Of a stretch of DNA of 64,000 bases, positions 32,834 through 41,569 are shown piece after piece. Both the position numbers and the translations under genes were made by a program. Source of the stretch: Luteipulveratus mongoliensis (lineage in GTDB: Bacteria; Actinomycetota; Actinomycetes; Actinomycetales; Dermatophilaceae); NCBI RefSeq assembly GCF_001190945.1, contig NZ_CP011112.1, forward strand, positions 2,170,001 through 2,234,000, written 5' to 3'. The notes beneath the pieces are model-generated. The model was not told where the DNA came from, did not search any database, and saw nothing but the letters and a program-made list of their open reading frames with translations. Positions within the stretch are counted from its first letter, which is position 1; every line of letters begins with the position of its first letter.

Positions 32834-34273
32834 ATGGGGAAGATAGCGCAGGTCATCGGTGCGGAGGCGGTCCGCACCGATGACCTGCGTGCATTTCTTG
32901 ACGCGCTGCCGGGTCTGAGCGCCGACGTGAGCGACTCCGAGCGGATCGATCAGCTGGCTCTGCTGGAGCGGGTTCAGGCGGCGTGCGTGGCGGCGCAGGC
33001 GAGGGTGATGGTCGACTTCGATGCGTCGCAGAGACATGACCAGGCTGAGGCCGGTGTGCCGCGGCGTCGGCAAGGTGGGGGAGTGGCCGACCAGATCGGT
33101 CTGGCCTGCAAGATCTCGCCGCAGGCGGCTGCGATGCGGCTGGGGCGTGCCCGCGTGCTGGTGGCCGAGATGCCGTGCACGATGAGGGCGCTGGCGCGTG
33201 GCGACATCAGTGAACGCGTCGCCGACGCAGCCGTGCGACAGACGTCTCACCTCGAGCCGGCTGATCGCCGGGCCGTCGATGCGCTGGCCGCTCCTCGGTT
33301 GCCTGACATGTCACTACGCGAGGCAGACGCGGCCGTACGACGACTGGCCTATCAGCGCGATCCTGAGGGGTCTGTGGCTCGCATTGCGGCGGCGGCGCGG
33401 GATCGGGCGGTCTGGTCTCGGCCGGCGCCGGACTGCATGAGCCGGCTGAGCGCGATCCTTCCGGCCGCGCAGGGCGTTGCTGCCTATGCGTCACTCGACC
33501 AGCAGGCGCGACATCTGCGGGCGCAGGGAGACGGCCGGACACTGAGCCAGCTCAGGGCAGATGTACTCGTGGAGCGGCTGACGGGGCAGGCCAGCGCAGA
33601 GGCCGTGCCGGTCGAGGTCGGCATCACGATGACGGTCGAGGCGTTGCTCGACGACAGTGACGAGCCCGCCTATGTCGACGGTCACGGCCCGGTTCCGGCC
33701 GCACTCGCCCGGACGATCGCGGCAGGACGCCAGCAGGCAGAGACTTCGCGCGACCCGGTGGGGGAGCGGTCGCGGGCTTGGGTGCGACGGATCTTCACCG
33801 ACCCGATCGACGGGTCAGTGATTGCCGTCGACCCCCGACGCCGCGAGCTCGACGGTCCGCTGCGTCGGCATCTCGACACTCGGGACCGGGTGTGCCGAGT
33901 GCCGTTCTGCGACAGTCCGATTCGGCACCGCGATCACGTGGAGCCCTACTCCGAGGGTGGGCTCTCCACGATCGCCAACGGGCAGGGCGTGTGCGAACGG
34001 TTCAACTACACCAAGCAGCTGCCCGGCTGGCGCACGATCGTGCTGCATCCGGGACACGAGCATCCCAGGCACGAGCACTCCACGACCGATGCGGCACAGC
34101 GACGGCCACGGGCACGCGGGCCGGCGCACCGCGTCGAGATCATCACGCCGACCGGTCATCGCTATCAGTCCCACGCGCCGCCGGCCCTCGGTCCCGGTGC
34201 CGTGCCGGCGCGGATCGGCGAGGTCAGCGAGCTGGAGCACCAACTGGTGCTGCGGTTGATCGATGCTGCCTGA
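32834..34273 (+). CDS. DUF222 domain protein with C-terminal HNH nuclease (13E12-repeat type)
   Basis: 479 residues. The N-terminal two thirds is the helical DUF222 region (LERVQAACVAAQARVMVDF, RLGRARVLVAEMPCTMRALARGDIS). The C-terminal HNH domain has CRVPFCDSPIRHRDHVEPYSEGG (Cys pair, His-Asp-His) and CERFNYTKQLPGW. This multi-copy actinobacterial family (REP13E12-type) is thought to be mobile-element derived. It has its own strong promoter and stands between the hydrolase and MT3, inside the glycan region, so it may be a later insertion. Convergent with MT3 with 10 bp between the stops. Confidence 0.85.
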   Translation: MGKIAQVIGAEAVRTDDLRAFLDALPGLSADVSDSERIDQLALLERVQAACVAAQARVMVDFDASQRHDQAEAGVPRRRQGGGVADQIGLACKISPQAAAMRLGRARVLVAEMPCTMRALARGDISERVADAAVRQTSHLEPADRRAVDALAAPRLPDMSLREADAAVRRLAYQRDPEGSVARIAAAARDRAVWSRPAPDCMSRLSAILPAAQGVAAYASLDQQARHLRAQGDGRTLSQLRADVLVERLTGQASAEAVPVEVGITMTVEALLDDSDEPAYVDGHGPVPAALARTIAAGRQQAETSRDPVGERSRAWVRRIFTDPIDGSVIAVDPRRRELDGPLRRHLDTRDRVCRVPFCDSPIRHRDHVEPYSEGGLSTIANGQGVCERFNYTKQLPGWRTIVLHPGHEHPRHEHSTTDAAQRRPRARGPAHRVEIITPTGHRYQSHAPPALGPGAVPARIGEVSELEHQLVLRLIDAA

Positions 34274-34283
34274 GTGCCTGGGC

Positions 34284-35696
34284 TCAGCTCGGGCGCCGCT
34301 TCACCCGTGATCGTGCAGCCTCGACAAGGCGGTGAGTGGGCGCGGTCATCACCAGCAGGACGCGTCGGGGCAGCGGTCCGTCCGCGGTGCCGATCGCGTG
34401 CTCGAGGGCTCGGATTCGGCGTTCCTGCTCGCTGACCTTGCGCTGCAACCACTGCACCTGGCCCGAGCGATCGCGCAGACCCGCGGTCAGCTCGGCGACC
34501 CGTTGGGCCGAGTCGGAGGCGGCAATGCTCGCACCCTGCGACGTCGTCGCCGGCTCGGGCCCGTCCGCCGGGGTGAGTCCGGCAAGGGCTCGCAGCTCAC
34601 GAGTCACACCCTGCGCATCCAGCTCGGGCGCGAAGGGATGTGCACCGGCAGCACCCGCCACCTGGTCACCCAGCTCAACCAGCGCCACCCCGCAAGCGTT
34701 CTCGTCGTCGTAGGCGCCCCGCAAGTCGGCGAGCAGGACGCGGGTCCGTGCGAGATTGCCGTCCCGCAGCGCCCGCAGCAGGGGCAGGCGACGCGACACA
34801 AGGGTCGACTCAGACGACACGGTCGCCCCAGACCCCGCGTCCGAAGAGGGCGTGACTGCCGGCAGCATCACCGTGCTCGGGACGTGCCCAGCGACCAGCA
34901 ACCACCCGGCCGCGAGGTCGCGCGCCGCGCCCGCCTCGATCGCATCAATCGCGCGATCCGCTCCCTCAACGCGGTGCACCGACGCAGCCAGTGTCTCGAC
35001 GGCGGAAGTCCGCCCCTCCTCGTCCTGGCTGTCGACCGTGACGACCGGTGACGCGAGGCTGGGCAGCACCGACCGCCCCGCCCACAGGTGGAGGCCAGCG
35101 TCCTCGAGCAGCGACCGCAGCTCGTGGTGGAAGGGCCGGCGGACGTCGTACCCGCTGGTGCCGACCCACCAGGCCCGGTCGTCCGCGAGGGCGCGCGGCG
35201 CAGGCACAGCCGACAACGTGTCGAGCCCGATCCCGTTGGCTACCAACGCGATCAGGGCACCATCAGCGGCCAGCGCATCAGCCGCGACACCCAGCATGTC
35301 AGTGTGCGAGAGCCCAGGGGAGTCCGGCGTGAGCAGGACCTCAGGCGGGTCGAGAACGACGACGAGGTCGTACCCCGCATCGGCCGCCAGGCGGTCCAGC
35401 CCACCGCACAGGGCAATCACGCCGGCATCGGCGAGCGAGGTGGCGTCCGGCAGCCCACGCACCAGAGCCGCGACCTCGCGGTCGCGCAGCGCGGGCGCCA
35501 GGACCGATGCGCGCGGTCCGGCGAGCAGAACCCGTCGGGCGCCGGACGGCACGGCTGCCAGCACCAGCTCCTCCAGGGCGCCGAGCGCGGCGGCCGGCAG
35601 GTCACGCTGCTGCGGCATCTCGCCGCCGATAAGGCGAACGCCGTCGCCGGAGGGGTCAGTGTCGCCGGAGGGGTCAGAGTGGGACGACTGGGACAA
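34284..35696 (-). CDS. methyltransferase-fold protein with coiled-coil tail (MT3)
   Basis: 470 residues. The N-terminal Rossmann-like part (VLLAGPRASVLAPALRD, YDLVVVLDPPEVLLT, DGALIALVANGIGLDTL) parallels MT1 and again lacks a GxGxG SAM loop. A coiled coil (about 405-440: QVQWLQRKVSEQERRI) and a basic C-terminus follow. The start is probably the TTG at 35696 with GAGG about 9 nt upstream; the ATG at 35618 is the alternative. The first codons hold an 18-bp tandem duplication giving DPSGDTDPSGD. Divergent from the GT2 gene at 35749. Confidence 0.55.
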   Translation of the reverse strand: MSQSSHSDPSGDTDPSGDGVRLIGGEMPQQRDLPAAALGALEELVLAAVPSGARRVLLAGPRASVLAPALRDREVAALVRGLPDATSLADAGVIALCGGLDRLAADAGYDLVVVLDPPEVLLTPDSPGLSHTDMLGVAADALAADGALIALVANGIGLDTLSAVPAPRALADDRAWWVGTSGYDVRRPFHHELRSLLEDAGLHLWAGRSVLPSLASPVVTVDSQDEEGRTSAVETLAASVHRVEGADRAIDAIEAGAARDLAAGWLLVAGHVPSTVMLPAVTPSSDAGSGATVSSESTLVSRRLPLLRALRDGNLARTRVLLADLRGAYDDENACGVALVELGDQVAGAAGAHPFAPELDAQGVTRELRALAGLTPADGPEPATTSQGASIAASDSAQRVAELTAGLRDRSGQVQWLQRKVSEQERRIRALEHAIGTADGPLPRRVLLVMTAPTHRLVEAARSRVKRRPS

Positions 35697-35736
35697 CGCT
35701 GCCTCGCTCGCGGATGTCAGTGGTGGGCCGGTGATC

Positions 35737-35742
35737 TAACCT
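35737..35742 (+). promoter_or_regulatory. -10 box, leaderless GT2 mRNA
   Basis: TAACCT, 6 nt before the GTG at 35749. Confidence 0.55.
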
Positions 35743-35748
35743 AGCCGG

Positions 35749-36627
35749 GTGCCTCAGGAGACGACCTTGCCCCGTGTCGGAGTGGTACTGCTGCACATGG
35801 GTGACCGCCCGGTCGAGCTCGCTGAGGCACTGCGCACCCTGCGCGCCCAGGAAGACGTGGATCTGGACGTCGTTCTCGTCGGCAACGGCTGGGAGCCGCA
35901 GGGTCTGCCCGACTGGGTTCGCACCGTGCACCTGCCCGAGAACGTCGGCATCCCCGAGGGCCGCAACGTCGGTGCTCGTGAGGTCAAGGGCGAGCTCCTC
36001 TACTTCTACGACGACGACGCGTCCCTGCCGACACCGGATGTCCTGTCGCGCCTCGCCCGCGTGATCCTGGGCGACCCGACGGTCGCTGTTGCCCAGCCGC
36101 GCGGACTCGACCCGACCGGCAAGCCGTCACCGCGCCGATGGGTCCCGCGCTTCAACGTCGAGGACGGCGGCAAGGCCGGCCCGGCCACCTGGTTCTGGGA
36201 AGCCGTCTTCATGGTCCGCTGCGAAGCCTTCGAACAGGTCGGCGGCTGGCCCGGTCACTTCTTCTACGGCCACGAAGGCATCGATCTCGCATGGCGTCTG
36301 GTCGATGCCGGCTGGACGATCCAGTACGTCCCCGCCGTCATCGTCAACCACCCCGCGACCAGCCCCGCGCGACACCAGGTCTTCTACCGGATGAACGCCC
36401 GCAACCGGGTCTGGGTCGCTCGCCGCAACCTGCCTGCCCCCTTGGTGCCCGTCTACCTCGCGTCCTGGACCGCCGTCACCCTCGCGAGAGTGCACGACAA
36501 GGACGCGCTTGCGGTGTGGTTCAAGGGGTTTGGCGAGGGTATGACCTCGGACGCGGGGGAGCGCCGACCGATGTCCTGGCGCACCGTCGGTCGTCTTGCT
36601 CGTGCCGGCCGTCCGCCGGTGATCTAG
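35749..36627 (+). CDS. family 2 glycosyltransferase (rhamnosyl/galactofuranosyl-type)
   Basis: 292 residues, soluble GT-A. VGVVLLHMGDRPVELAEALRTL, VLVGNGW, NVGIPEGRNVG, YFYDDDASLP (the DDD metal site at about 86-88) and FFYGHEGIDLAWRLVDAGW (acceptor and base region) are seen. This group often transfers rhamnose or similar sugars in envelope glycans; the actual donor is unknown. The GTG at 35749 is set by a leaderless -10 box 6 nt upstream. The next gene begins 3 nt after its stop. Confidence 0.85.
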   Translation: MPQETTLPRVGVVLLHMGDRPVELAEALRTLRAQEDVDLDVVLVGNGWEPQGLPDWVRTVHLPENVGIPEGRNVGAREVKGELLYFYDDDASLPTPDVLSRLARVILGDPTVAVAQPRGLDPTGKPSPRRWVPRFNVEDGGKAGPATWFWEAVFMVRCEAFEQVGGWPGHFFYGHEGIDLAWRLVDAGWTIQYVPAVIVNHPATSPARHQVFYRMNARNRVWVARRNLPAPLVPVYLASWTAVTLARVHDKDALAVWFKGFGEGMTSDAGERRPMSWRTVGRLARAGRPPVI

Positions 36628-36629
36628 CC

Positions 36630-37643
36630 GTGGCTGAGGGGCGAGACGCGGGTCTGCATGTCGTGATCACCGGGGTCAGGAGCCTGACCCACCTGGTGCA
36701 TGTGGCGTCCTACCTGCGCGCCGAGCTCACCCGTCGTACGACACCCATCACCGTCGCGTACGTCGGCGGCGGCACGTTCCTGGGCCGCGCGTCGGTCGGT
36801 GAGGACGACGTACGCCGTCTGCTCCCGTCGGACGAGCGGCTGCAGCTTTCCTTCGCCGAGGGTGACGCCCGCTGGCAGTGCCCAGACGGCGTCGACGTCG
36901 TCTACGTCGCCGTCGGCGCCCCCGGCCTGAAGCCGTGGGCACAGCTGCGAAAAGCCAATCCTCGCAGGCGAATTCGCGTGGTCGTGACAGATGAAGGACT
37001 CGGCACCTACGGTGACTGGCGGACCCGGCGCGATGCCTGGGCACGACAGGGCGTGCAGGAGCCGTGGCGCTCGATCCGTACGGCCGCGGTCACCGGCGGC
37101 GCTCACGCGCTCACCTCCGAGAGGTGGCCGCTCTACCGGCAGAGCCACGGTTCGTGGCAAGTCGTCGAGGTCGTGGCCGACGAGTTCCGGCGGCACACCT
37201 CGGCGGTGACACCTGGCAGCGTGCCGCGCCGCGTCGTCTTCGCCACCCAGCCATGGGTGGACCTCGGGCTGCTCAATGAGGCTGCGTACCTGTCCCACGT
37301 CGAGCAGGTCGCGACCGCGGTTGACCGCTCCGGTGGCACGCTCACCGTCCGCCCGCACCCCGGGGAGCCGGCCGAGCGTTATGCCGGGTTCGAGCTGATG
37401 AGTGGGCATGGCCCGGCCGAGCTCGACCCAGAGGTCGTCCGAGCCGGAGCTGTCGTGGGTGGCGGCAGCACTGCCGTGCTCAATCTGGCGGCGGTCTTCG
37501 GGCTGTCCGCTGTCCGCCTCACGGTGCCGGGACTGGAGCACCTCGACAACGAGCTCGGCAGCGCTCAGCGCGACCTCTTGGAGGCGTTCACGGGACCGGT
37601 CGTCCCCGCGACCGAGCTGCACGTGCGCCTGCGCCTGGGCTGA
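36630..37643 (+). CDS. polysialyltransferase-like protein, candidate nonulosonate transferase
   Basis: 337 residues, GT-B-like. VVVTDEGLGTYGDWR (about 118-132) matches the DEG-x-x-x-Y motif of bacterial polysialyltransferases and GT52 proteins. TVRPHPGEPAERY is the His-Pro motif and VVGGGSTAVLNLAAVFGL the Ser/Thr motif that contact CMP in that group. It may therefore use CMP-pseudaminic acid. GTG start 3 nt after the preceding GT2 stop, so both are made from one transcript. I place it in the superfamily by motifs only. Confidence 0.6.
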   Translation: MAEGRDAGLHVVITGVRSLTHLVHVASYLRAELTRRTTPITVAYVGGGTFLGRASVGEDDVRRLLPSDERLQLSFAEGDARWQCPDGVDVVYVAVGAPGLKPWAQLRKANPRRRIRVVVTDEGLGTYGDWRTRRDAWARQGVQEPWRSIRTAAVTGGAHALTSERWPLYRQSHGSWQVVEVVADEFRRHTSAVTPGSVPRRVVFATQPWVDLGLLNEAAYLSHVEQVATAVDRSGGTLTVRPHPGEPAERYAGFELMSGHGPAELDPEVVRAGAVVGGGSTAVLNLAAVFGLSAVRLTVPGLEHLDNELGSAQRDLLEAFTGPVVPATELHVRLRLG

Positions 37644-37672
37644 ACGAGTCTGCGGACGTCGCACCCGGCGAC

Positions 37673-37678
37673 TAGTCT
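37673..37678 (+). promoter_or_regulatory. -10 box, leaderless mRNA of the gene at 37686
   Basis: TAGTCT, 7 nt before the GTG at 37686. A nearby ATG at 37681 is out of frame. Confidence 0.45.
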
Positions 37679-37685
37679 CGATGGT

Positions 37686-38552
37686 GTGAACGGTAAGGCG
37701 GGGAGTGGCGACGATGCCGGTTCGCGGGAGCGTGCGACCGGGACCGGAGGAGGAGCCGCGCGAATGAGCTCAGGAACCAAGGCGGGCCGCGTGCCAGCCG
37801 CATCGCGTGCCGCGACCGCTGAGGTTCGCCGGTTGGCAGCGTCTCCTGCAGCCCAGCGGATCGCCGGGCGGGTGCGCCAGGCGGCGCAGCAGACCGCCGC
37901 CCGCCTGCCTCACTCCGAGGTCGCGCTGCCGCTGCAGGCCGCGGACCTGCGCGGCGTCCGCGCCACCGACATCCTCGTCGACGGCGTCGAGGCGAGGGCA
38001 GCTCGTCGTACGGCCCGGGCCCTCGGTCTCCCACGCACGCTGGACGACACGTCCGCCTGGGTCGCGCTCGGCGCGTTGGCCGCGCTGGTCCGGATCGCCG
38101 ACGACGGACGTCGGAAGGCGGTCGTCCTGGACGCCTCCGGTCCGCGGTCGCTGTTCTTCCGGTGGGCCACCCGCGCCGGGTTCGCCCCCATCCAGCTGGA
38201 CGTGACCCGTCCTGAGGTGGTCGGCTCAGCGATCGACCCGGGCTCGGTCGACCTGGTCGCCCGACTCCACCCGCGCTCGGTGCGCGCTGATGAGGCGGAC
38301 GTCGACCTCGTCCGCGGGTCGTCCGCACTGCGCCGCGGTGGCCTGATGTCCATCACCCTGCGCCTCGGGCCGGCGGCTGACGGTGGCGTCGGTGTGCCTG
38401 AGCTGCGTTCGCTGATCGCGCGCGCGGACGAGCAGGGCCTGAGCCTGATCGGGGATCTGGACATCACGGACGGGCTGCGCCTGCGCGCGGCTCAGCAGGC
38501 GTTCGCCGACAGCAGTGTCGGCCTGGCGCTGATGACGTTCCGGCGCCGGTGA
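37686..38552 (+). CDS. hypothetical protein with methyltransferase-like fold (MT4)
   Basis: 288 residues. An N-terminal ~75 residues are basic and low in complexity (Gly, Arg, Ala), with an amphipathic Ala/Arg helix. The rest has Rossmann-type strands (RKAVVLDASGPRSLFF, SVDLVARLHPRSVRADEADVDL, LRRGGLMSITLRLG, GLALMTFRRR) ordered as in class I methyltransferases, without a clear SAM loop. It is shorter than MT1-MT3 and has no coiled coil. It follows the transferase gene under its own promoter. Convergent with the S15 peptidase gene. Function unknown. Confidence 0.55.
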   Translation: MNGKAGSGDDAGSRERATGTGGGAARMSSGTKAGRVPAASRAATAEVRRLAASPAAQRIAGRVRQAAQQTAARLPHSEVALPLQAADLRGVRATDILVDGVEARAARRTARALGLPRTLDDTSAWVALGALAALVRIADDGRRKAVVLDASGPRSLFFRWATRAGFAPIQLDVTRPEVVGSAIDPGSVDLVARLHPRSVRADEADVDLVRGSSALRRGGLMSITLRLGPAADGGVGVPELRSLIARADEQGLSLIGDLDITDGLRLRAAQQAFADSSVGLALMTFRRR

Positions 38553-38596
38553 CCGCCGCGGGCCGGCGAAGCTGCTCACCGACCCGCGACGATGAC

Positions 38597-40498
38597 CTAC
38601 GGAGTCGGCACCTCGAAGGTGCCGCGTGGGATCACACCGCTGGGGATCGTGTTGTCGGCGATGTAGGAGTCGAGGAACGCCGATTTCGAGCCCTCGGTCT
38701 TCACATCATGCGCCGTCGACTGCACAGCCAGCTGCAGCTGGGCGTCGTTGACGGTGATCGTTCGACCACTGGCGTTGATGTACCAGTAGCCGCCCTGGAT
38801 CGTGCCGATGGTGACCGCGAGGCGATGGCCCTTGGGCAGCGTCCAGTCCAGGGACTTCAGGTCGAACGTGCGTCCCGACTTGGTCAGCTCCGCCACGTTC
38901 TCGTTGATGAGGGTGGCCGTGCCCTTGTCCGGCGCCACGTCCCACATGCCCACATAGACCTCACCCTGGCCGCGCGTGTTGAGGATGATCCGGGGTGTCC
39001 CGGTCAGCCTCGTGCTCACCTTCACCGGCTTGGACCAGGTCTGGTAGGAGTTCGGGACTGCTGCGGCATCGGAGAGCTTGGCCGCACGACGCTGCGCCGC
39101 GGTGCCGAGCTGACTGGTGACCCGTTGGTCGACGTCCTGGCCCGAACGCTGCGTCCTGCGCGTCGGCACCTGGTTGTCGCGGACCTTCTCAGCCTGTACG
39201 GCGGTGAGTCCCTTGCCGTTGGCGTCTCCGGCACGTCGGGCACCGGCCGCGGGCGCCTGATCAGCGACCGGTCCGCTGTCGATGTACTTGCCCGGCTGGA
39301 GGGTCACCAGGGAGCGGTTCTGCGTCACGGGCCACGTGGTCTGGGCGCGCCAGCTGCCGAAGTTGTCCTGGATGGCGTAGTTGGGGTCCTTCACCGTGGG
39401 TTTGATGCCCTTGAGGTACTGGTCGTAGAACCGCACCACCTCGCCGAAGAAGTTCTTGCGACCCTGTGCCAGCCGGCCGGTGGTCGGGTCGACATCGTTG
39501 CCGCGCACGTGCTCCCACGGCCCCAGCCAGCCCCGCTCGGGTCCGACGTGGTTGCTCAGGAACTGCTCCATCTGCTCGGGCTTGGTGTTGCTCTCGGTGA
39601 AGCCCTGCGTCACGAACAGCGGGGTCGTGGTGCCCTTGGCCAGGGCCGCGTGGTTGCGCACCTTCCAGTACTTGTCATCGGCGCTGGTGTTGCTGACGTT
39701 GTCGTGCAGGTTGCGGGTGTAGCACTCGGGGTGCTGCTTCTCGTAGTCCGCCGCGGCCTTGTAGCGGGCGCTGTCGCCGGTGGTGCCGCCCAATCCTGCG
39801 ATCGAGTTGTACGCCAGCGGCGTCCCGTCCTGGTTGGGGCGTGGCACGTCGTTGCTGTAGAGGTAGGGATACATGTTCCACAGCGGCTCCTGAGCCACCA
39901 CCGCCTTGAGGCCCTTGGGCTTGAGGTCGTTGGCCCACAGGCCGGTGACGGCGTCGTACGACTTGCCGTAGGTGCCGACCTTGCCGGTCGACCACGGCCG
40001 GCTCGCGGCCCACTCGACGGAGGCCTTGATATCGGCCTGCTCGCCGGGTCCGACCCAGTCGAGGCAGCCGGTGCTCGCACCGAAGCCGCGCAGGTCGACC
40101 GCGATGAATGTGTAGCCGCGCTTCATCAGCTGGGCGCCGTCGATGAGGTCATCGAAGCGCGAGGTCGGCTGGTAGGTGTCGGTCTCACGCCCGGTCTGAC
40201 CGGAGTGATTGAAGTAGGGCCCCATCGAGATGATCACGGGGGTCTTGGCGTTGGCCGGCAGGTTCGCCGGCCGGAAGATGTCCGCGTGCAGCGTCACCTT
40301 GGACGGTGCGCCGGCACGAGGGCTGGAGAAGTACTGCTCGCTCCAGGACGCGCCCTTGGGCACGCCGGGGTTGTCGGCGTGTGTGACGCCCTTGGCCGAC
40401 GGCGTGACTGGAGCACCCTGCGCTGGGGCCGCCAGCGCTGCTCCGGTCGCCACGGCGGCGGTGGCTGCCAGGGTCGCCAGAAGTCGAGATCGATTCAT
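38597..40498 (-). CDS. secreted S15 (X-Pro dipeptidyl-peptidase/CocE-like) hydrolase
   Basis: 633 residues. A Sec signal peptide is at 1 to about 29 (MNRSRLLATLAATAAVATGAALAAPAQG-type, cleavage after AQA/AQG). The alpha/beta-hydrolase domain has GTYGKSYDAVTGLWA with the nucleophile Ser, GPWEHVRGND with the His, and an N-terminal FRPANLPANAKTPVII strand. The C-terminal jelly-roll domain (about 470-630) ends in VIPRGTFEVPTP. It removes Xaa-Pro dipeptides or cleaves other small amide/ester substrates outside the cell. ATG at 40498 chosen at the signal peptide; upstream in-frame codons lack a signal. Confidence 0.88.
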   Translation of the reverse strand: MNRSRLLATLAATAAVATGAALAAPAQGAPVTPSAKGVTHADNPGVPKGASWSEQYFSSPRAGAPSKVTLHADIFRPANLPANAKTPVIISMGPYFNHSGQTGRETDTYQPTSRFDDLIDGAQLMKRGYTFIAVDLRGFGASTGCLDWVGPGEQADIKASVEWAASRPWSTGKVGTYGKSYDAVTGLWANDLKPKGLKAVVAQEPLWNMYPYLYSNDVPRPNQDGTPLAYNSIAGLGGTTGDSARYKAAADYEKQHPECYTRNLHDNVSNTSADDKYWKVRNHAALAKGTTTPLFVTQGFTESNTKPEQMEQFLSNHVGPERGWLGPWEHVRGNDVDPTTGRLAQGRKNFFGEVVRFYDQYLKGIKPTVKDPNYAIQDNFGSWRAQTTWPVTQNRSLVTLQPGKYIDSGPVADQAPAAGARRAGDANGKGLTAVQAEKVRDNQVPTRRTQRSGQDVDQRVTSQLGTAAQRRAAKLSDAAAVPNSYQTWSKPVKVSTRLTGTPRIILNTRGQGEVYVGMWDVAPDKGTATLINENVAELTKSGRTFDLKSLDWTLPKGHRLAVTIGTIQGGYWYINASGRTITVNDAQLQLAVQSTAHDVKTEGSKSAFLDSYIADNTIPSGVIPRGTFEVPTP

Positions 40499-40595
40499 GG
40501 GATCTTTGTTCCTCTCCGAGAGCATTCCTCCGGACCGACGGGCGGTCGCCCGGCTCAAAATAACGCGACGCGCCACCTGATCACGGAGACATCCG

Positions 40596-41546
40596 ATGAA
40601 TTACGTATCTGACATCGCGGCATCCGACGAGCCTGCGGTCCGCGCCTGGAGTCCGGGCCGCCCAGTCCCGCTGGGCACGATCCTGTCGGGACTTCGACAC
40701 GGCGCCGGCGACCCGACCTGGCAGCACGACTCCTCCGGCATCTGGCGCGCCAGCCGCACACCGGACGGCCCGGTCACGATGCAGCACACGCTGATGCCGA
40801 GCGAGGCTGGAGACACGGTGACCACGCGGGCGTGGGGTCCGGGCAGCGACTGGCTGCTGGAGCACGTCCCGGATCTTCTCGGAGCGTCCGACGACCCGGA
40901 CGGCTTCGTGCCCGATCACCCGGTGCTGCACGACGCGCATCGACGCGCGCGGCACTTCCGGGTGCCACGCAGCGGACTCGTCATCGAGTCACTGGTCCCG
41001 GTGATCATCGAGCAGCGAGTCACGGGCAAGCAGGCGTTCACGGCCTATCGCACGCTCATGCGTCGCTACGGCGAGCCGGCGCCCGGCCCCGGTGCCGCCC
41101 GCCGCCTCGTCGTGCCGCCCGCGGCCGCGACGTGGCGCCGAGTCCCGTCCTGGGAGTGGTTGCGCGCCGGCGTCGACGCGTCGCGAGCCGACACGCTGAT
41201 GCGCGCGCTGGTCGTCGCGGCGCGGCTTGAGGACTGCGTGCACCTGCCCGCGGAGGAGGCCCGACGTCGGTTGCGCGCCGTGCCCGGCATCGGTGTCTGG
41301 ACGGCCGCCGAGGTCGCCCAGCGTGCCCTCGGCGACGCGGACGCGGTCAGCGTCGGCGACTACCACGTCGCCAAGAACATCACCTACGCACTCGAGGGCC
41401 GCGTCGGTGACGACGCGCGCATGCTCGAGCTGCTGCAGCCGTACGCCGGGCACCGGTTCCGAGTCCAGCGCCTCATCGAGCTGGCCGGGATCGTACGACC
41501 TCGTCGTGGGCCTCGGCTGTCGGTACCGACCCACTTGCCACGCTGA
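40596..41546 (+). CDS. AlkA-like DNA-3-methyladenine glycosylase (HhH-GPD)
   Basis: 316 residues. The HhH-GPD core has LVPVIIEQRVTGKQAFTAYRTLMRRYG, the hairpin LRAVPGIGVWTAAEVAQRALGDADAVSVGDYHVAKNI (His-hairpin-Gly/Pro followed by the catalytic Asp in GDYHV) and RVQRLIELAG. It excises alkylated purines in base excision repair. The N-terminal ~110 residues form the small AlkA-type domain. Divergent from the S15 gene; the SDR gene follows by 23 bp. Confidence 0.88.
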   Translation: MNYVSDIAASDEPAVRAWSPGRPVPLGTILSGLRHGAGDPTWQHDSSGIWRASRTPDGPVTMQHTLMPSEAGDTVTTRAWGPGSDWLLEHVPDLLGASDDPDGFVPDHPVLHDAHRRARHFRVPRSGLVIESLVPVIIEQRVTGKQAFTAYRTLMRRYGEPAPGPGAARRLVVPPAAATWRRVPSWEWLRAGVDASRADTLMRALVVAARLEDCVHLPAEEARRRLRAVPGIGVWTAAEVAQRALGDADAVSVGDYHVAKNITYALEGRVGDDARMLELLQPYAGHRFRVQRLIELAGIVRPRRGPRLSVPTHLPR

Positions 41547-41569
41547 ACAGTCCGAAGGATGACAGGACC

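Noticed and set aside
34255-34290. Short CTGAG/CTCAG hairpin between the DUF222 gene and MT3
   Set aside because: Stem of only 5-6 bp with a large loop; not convincing as a terminator.
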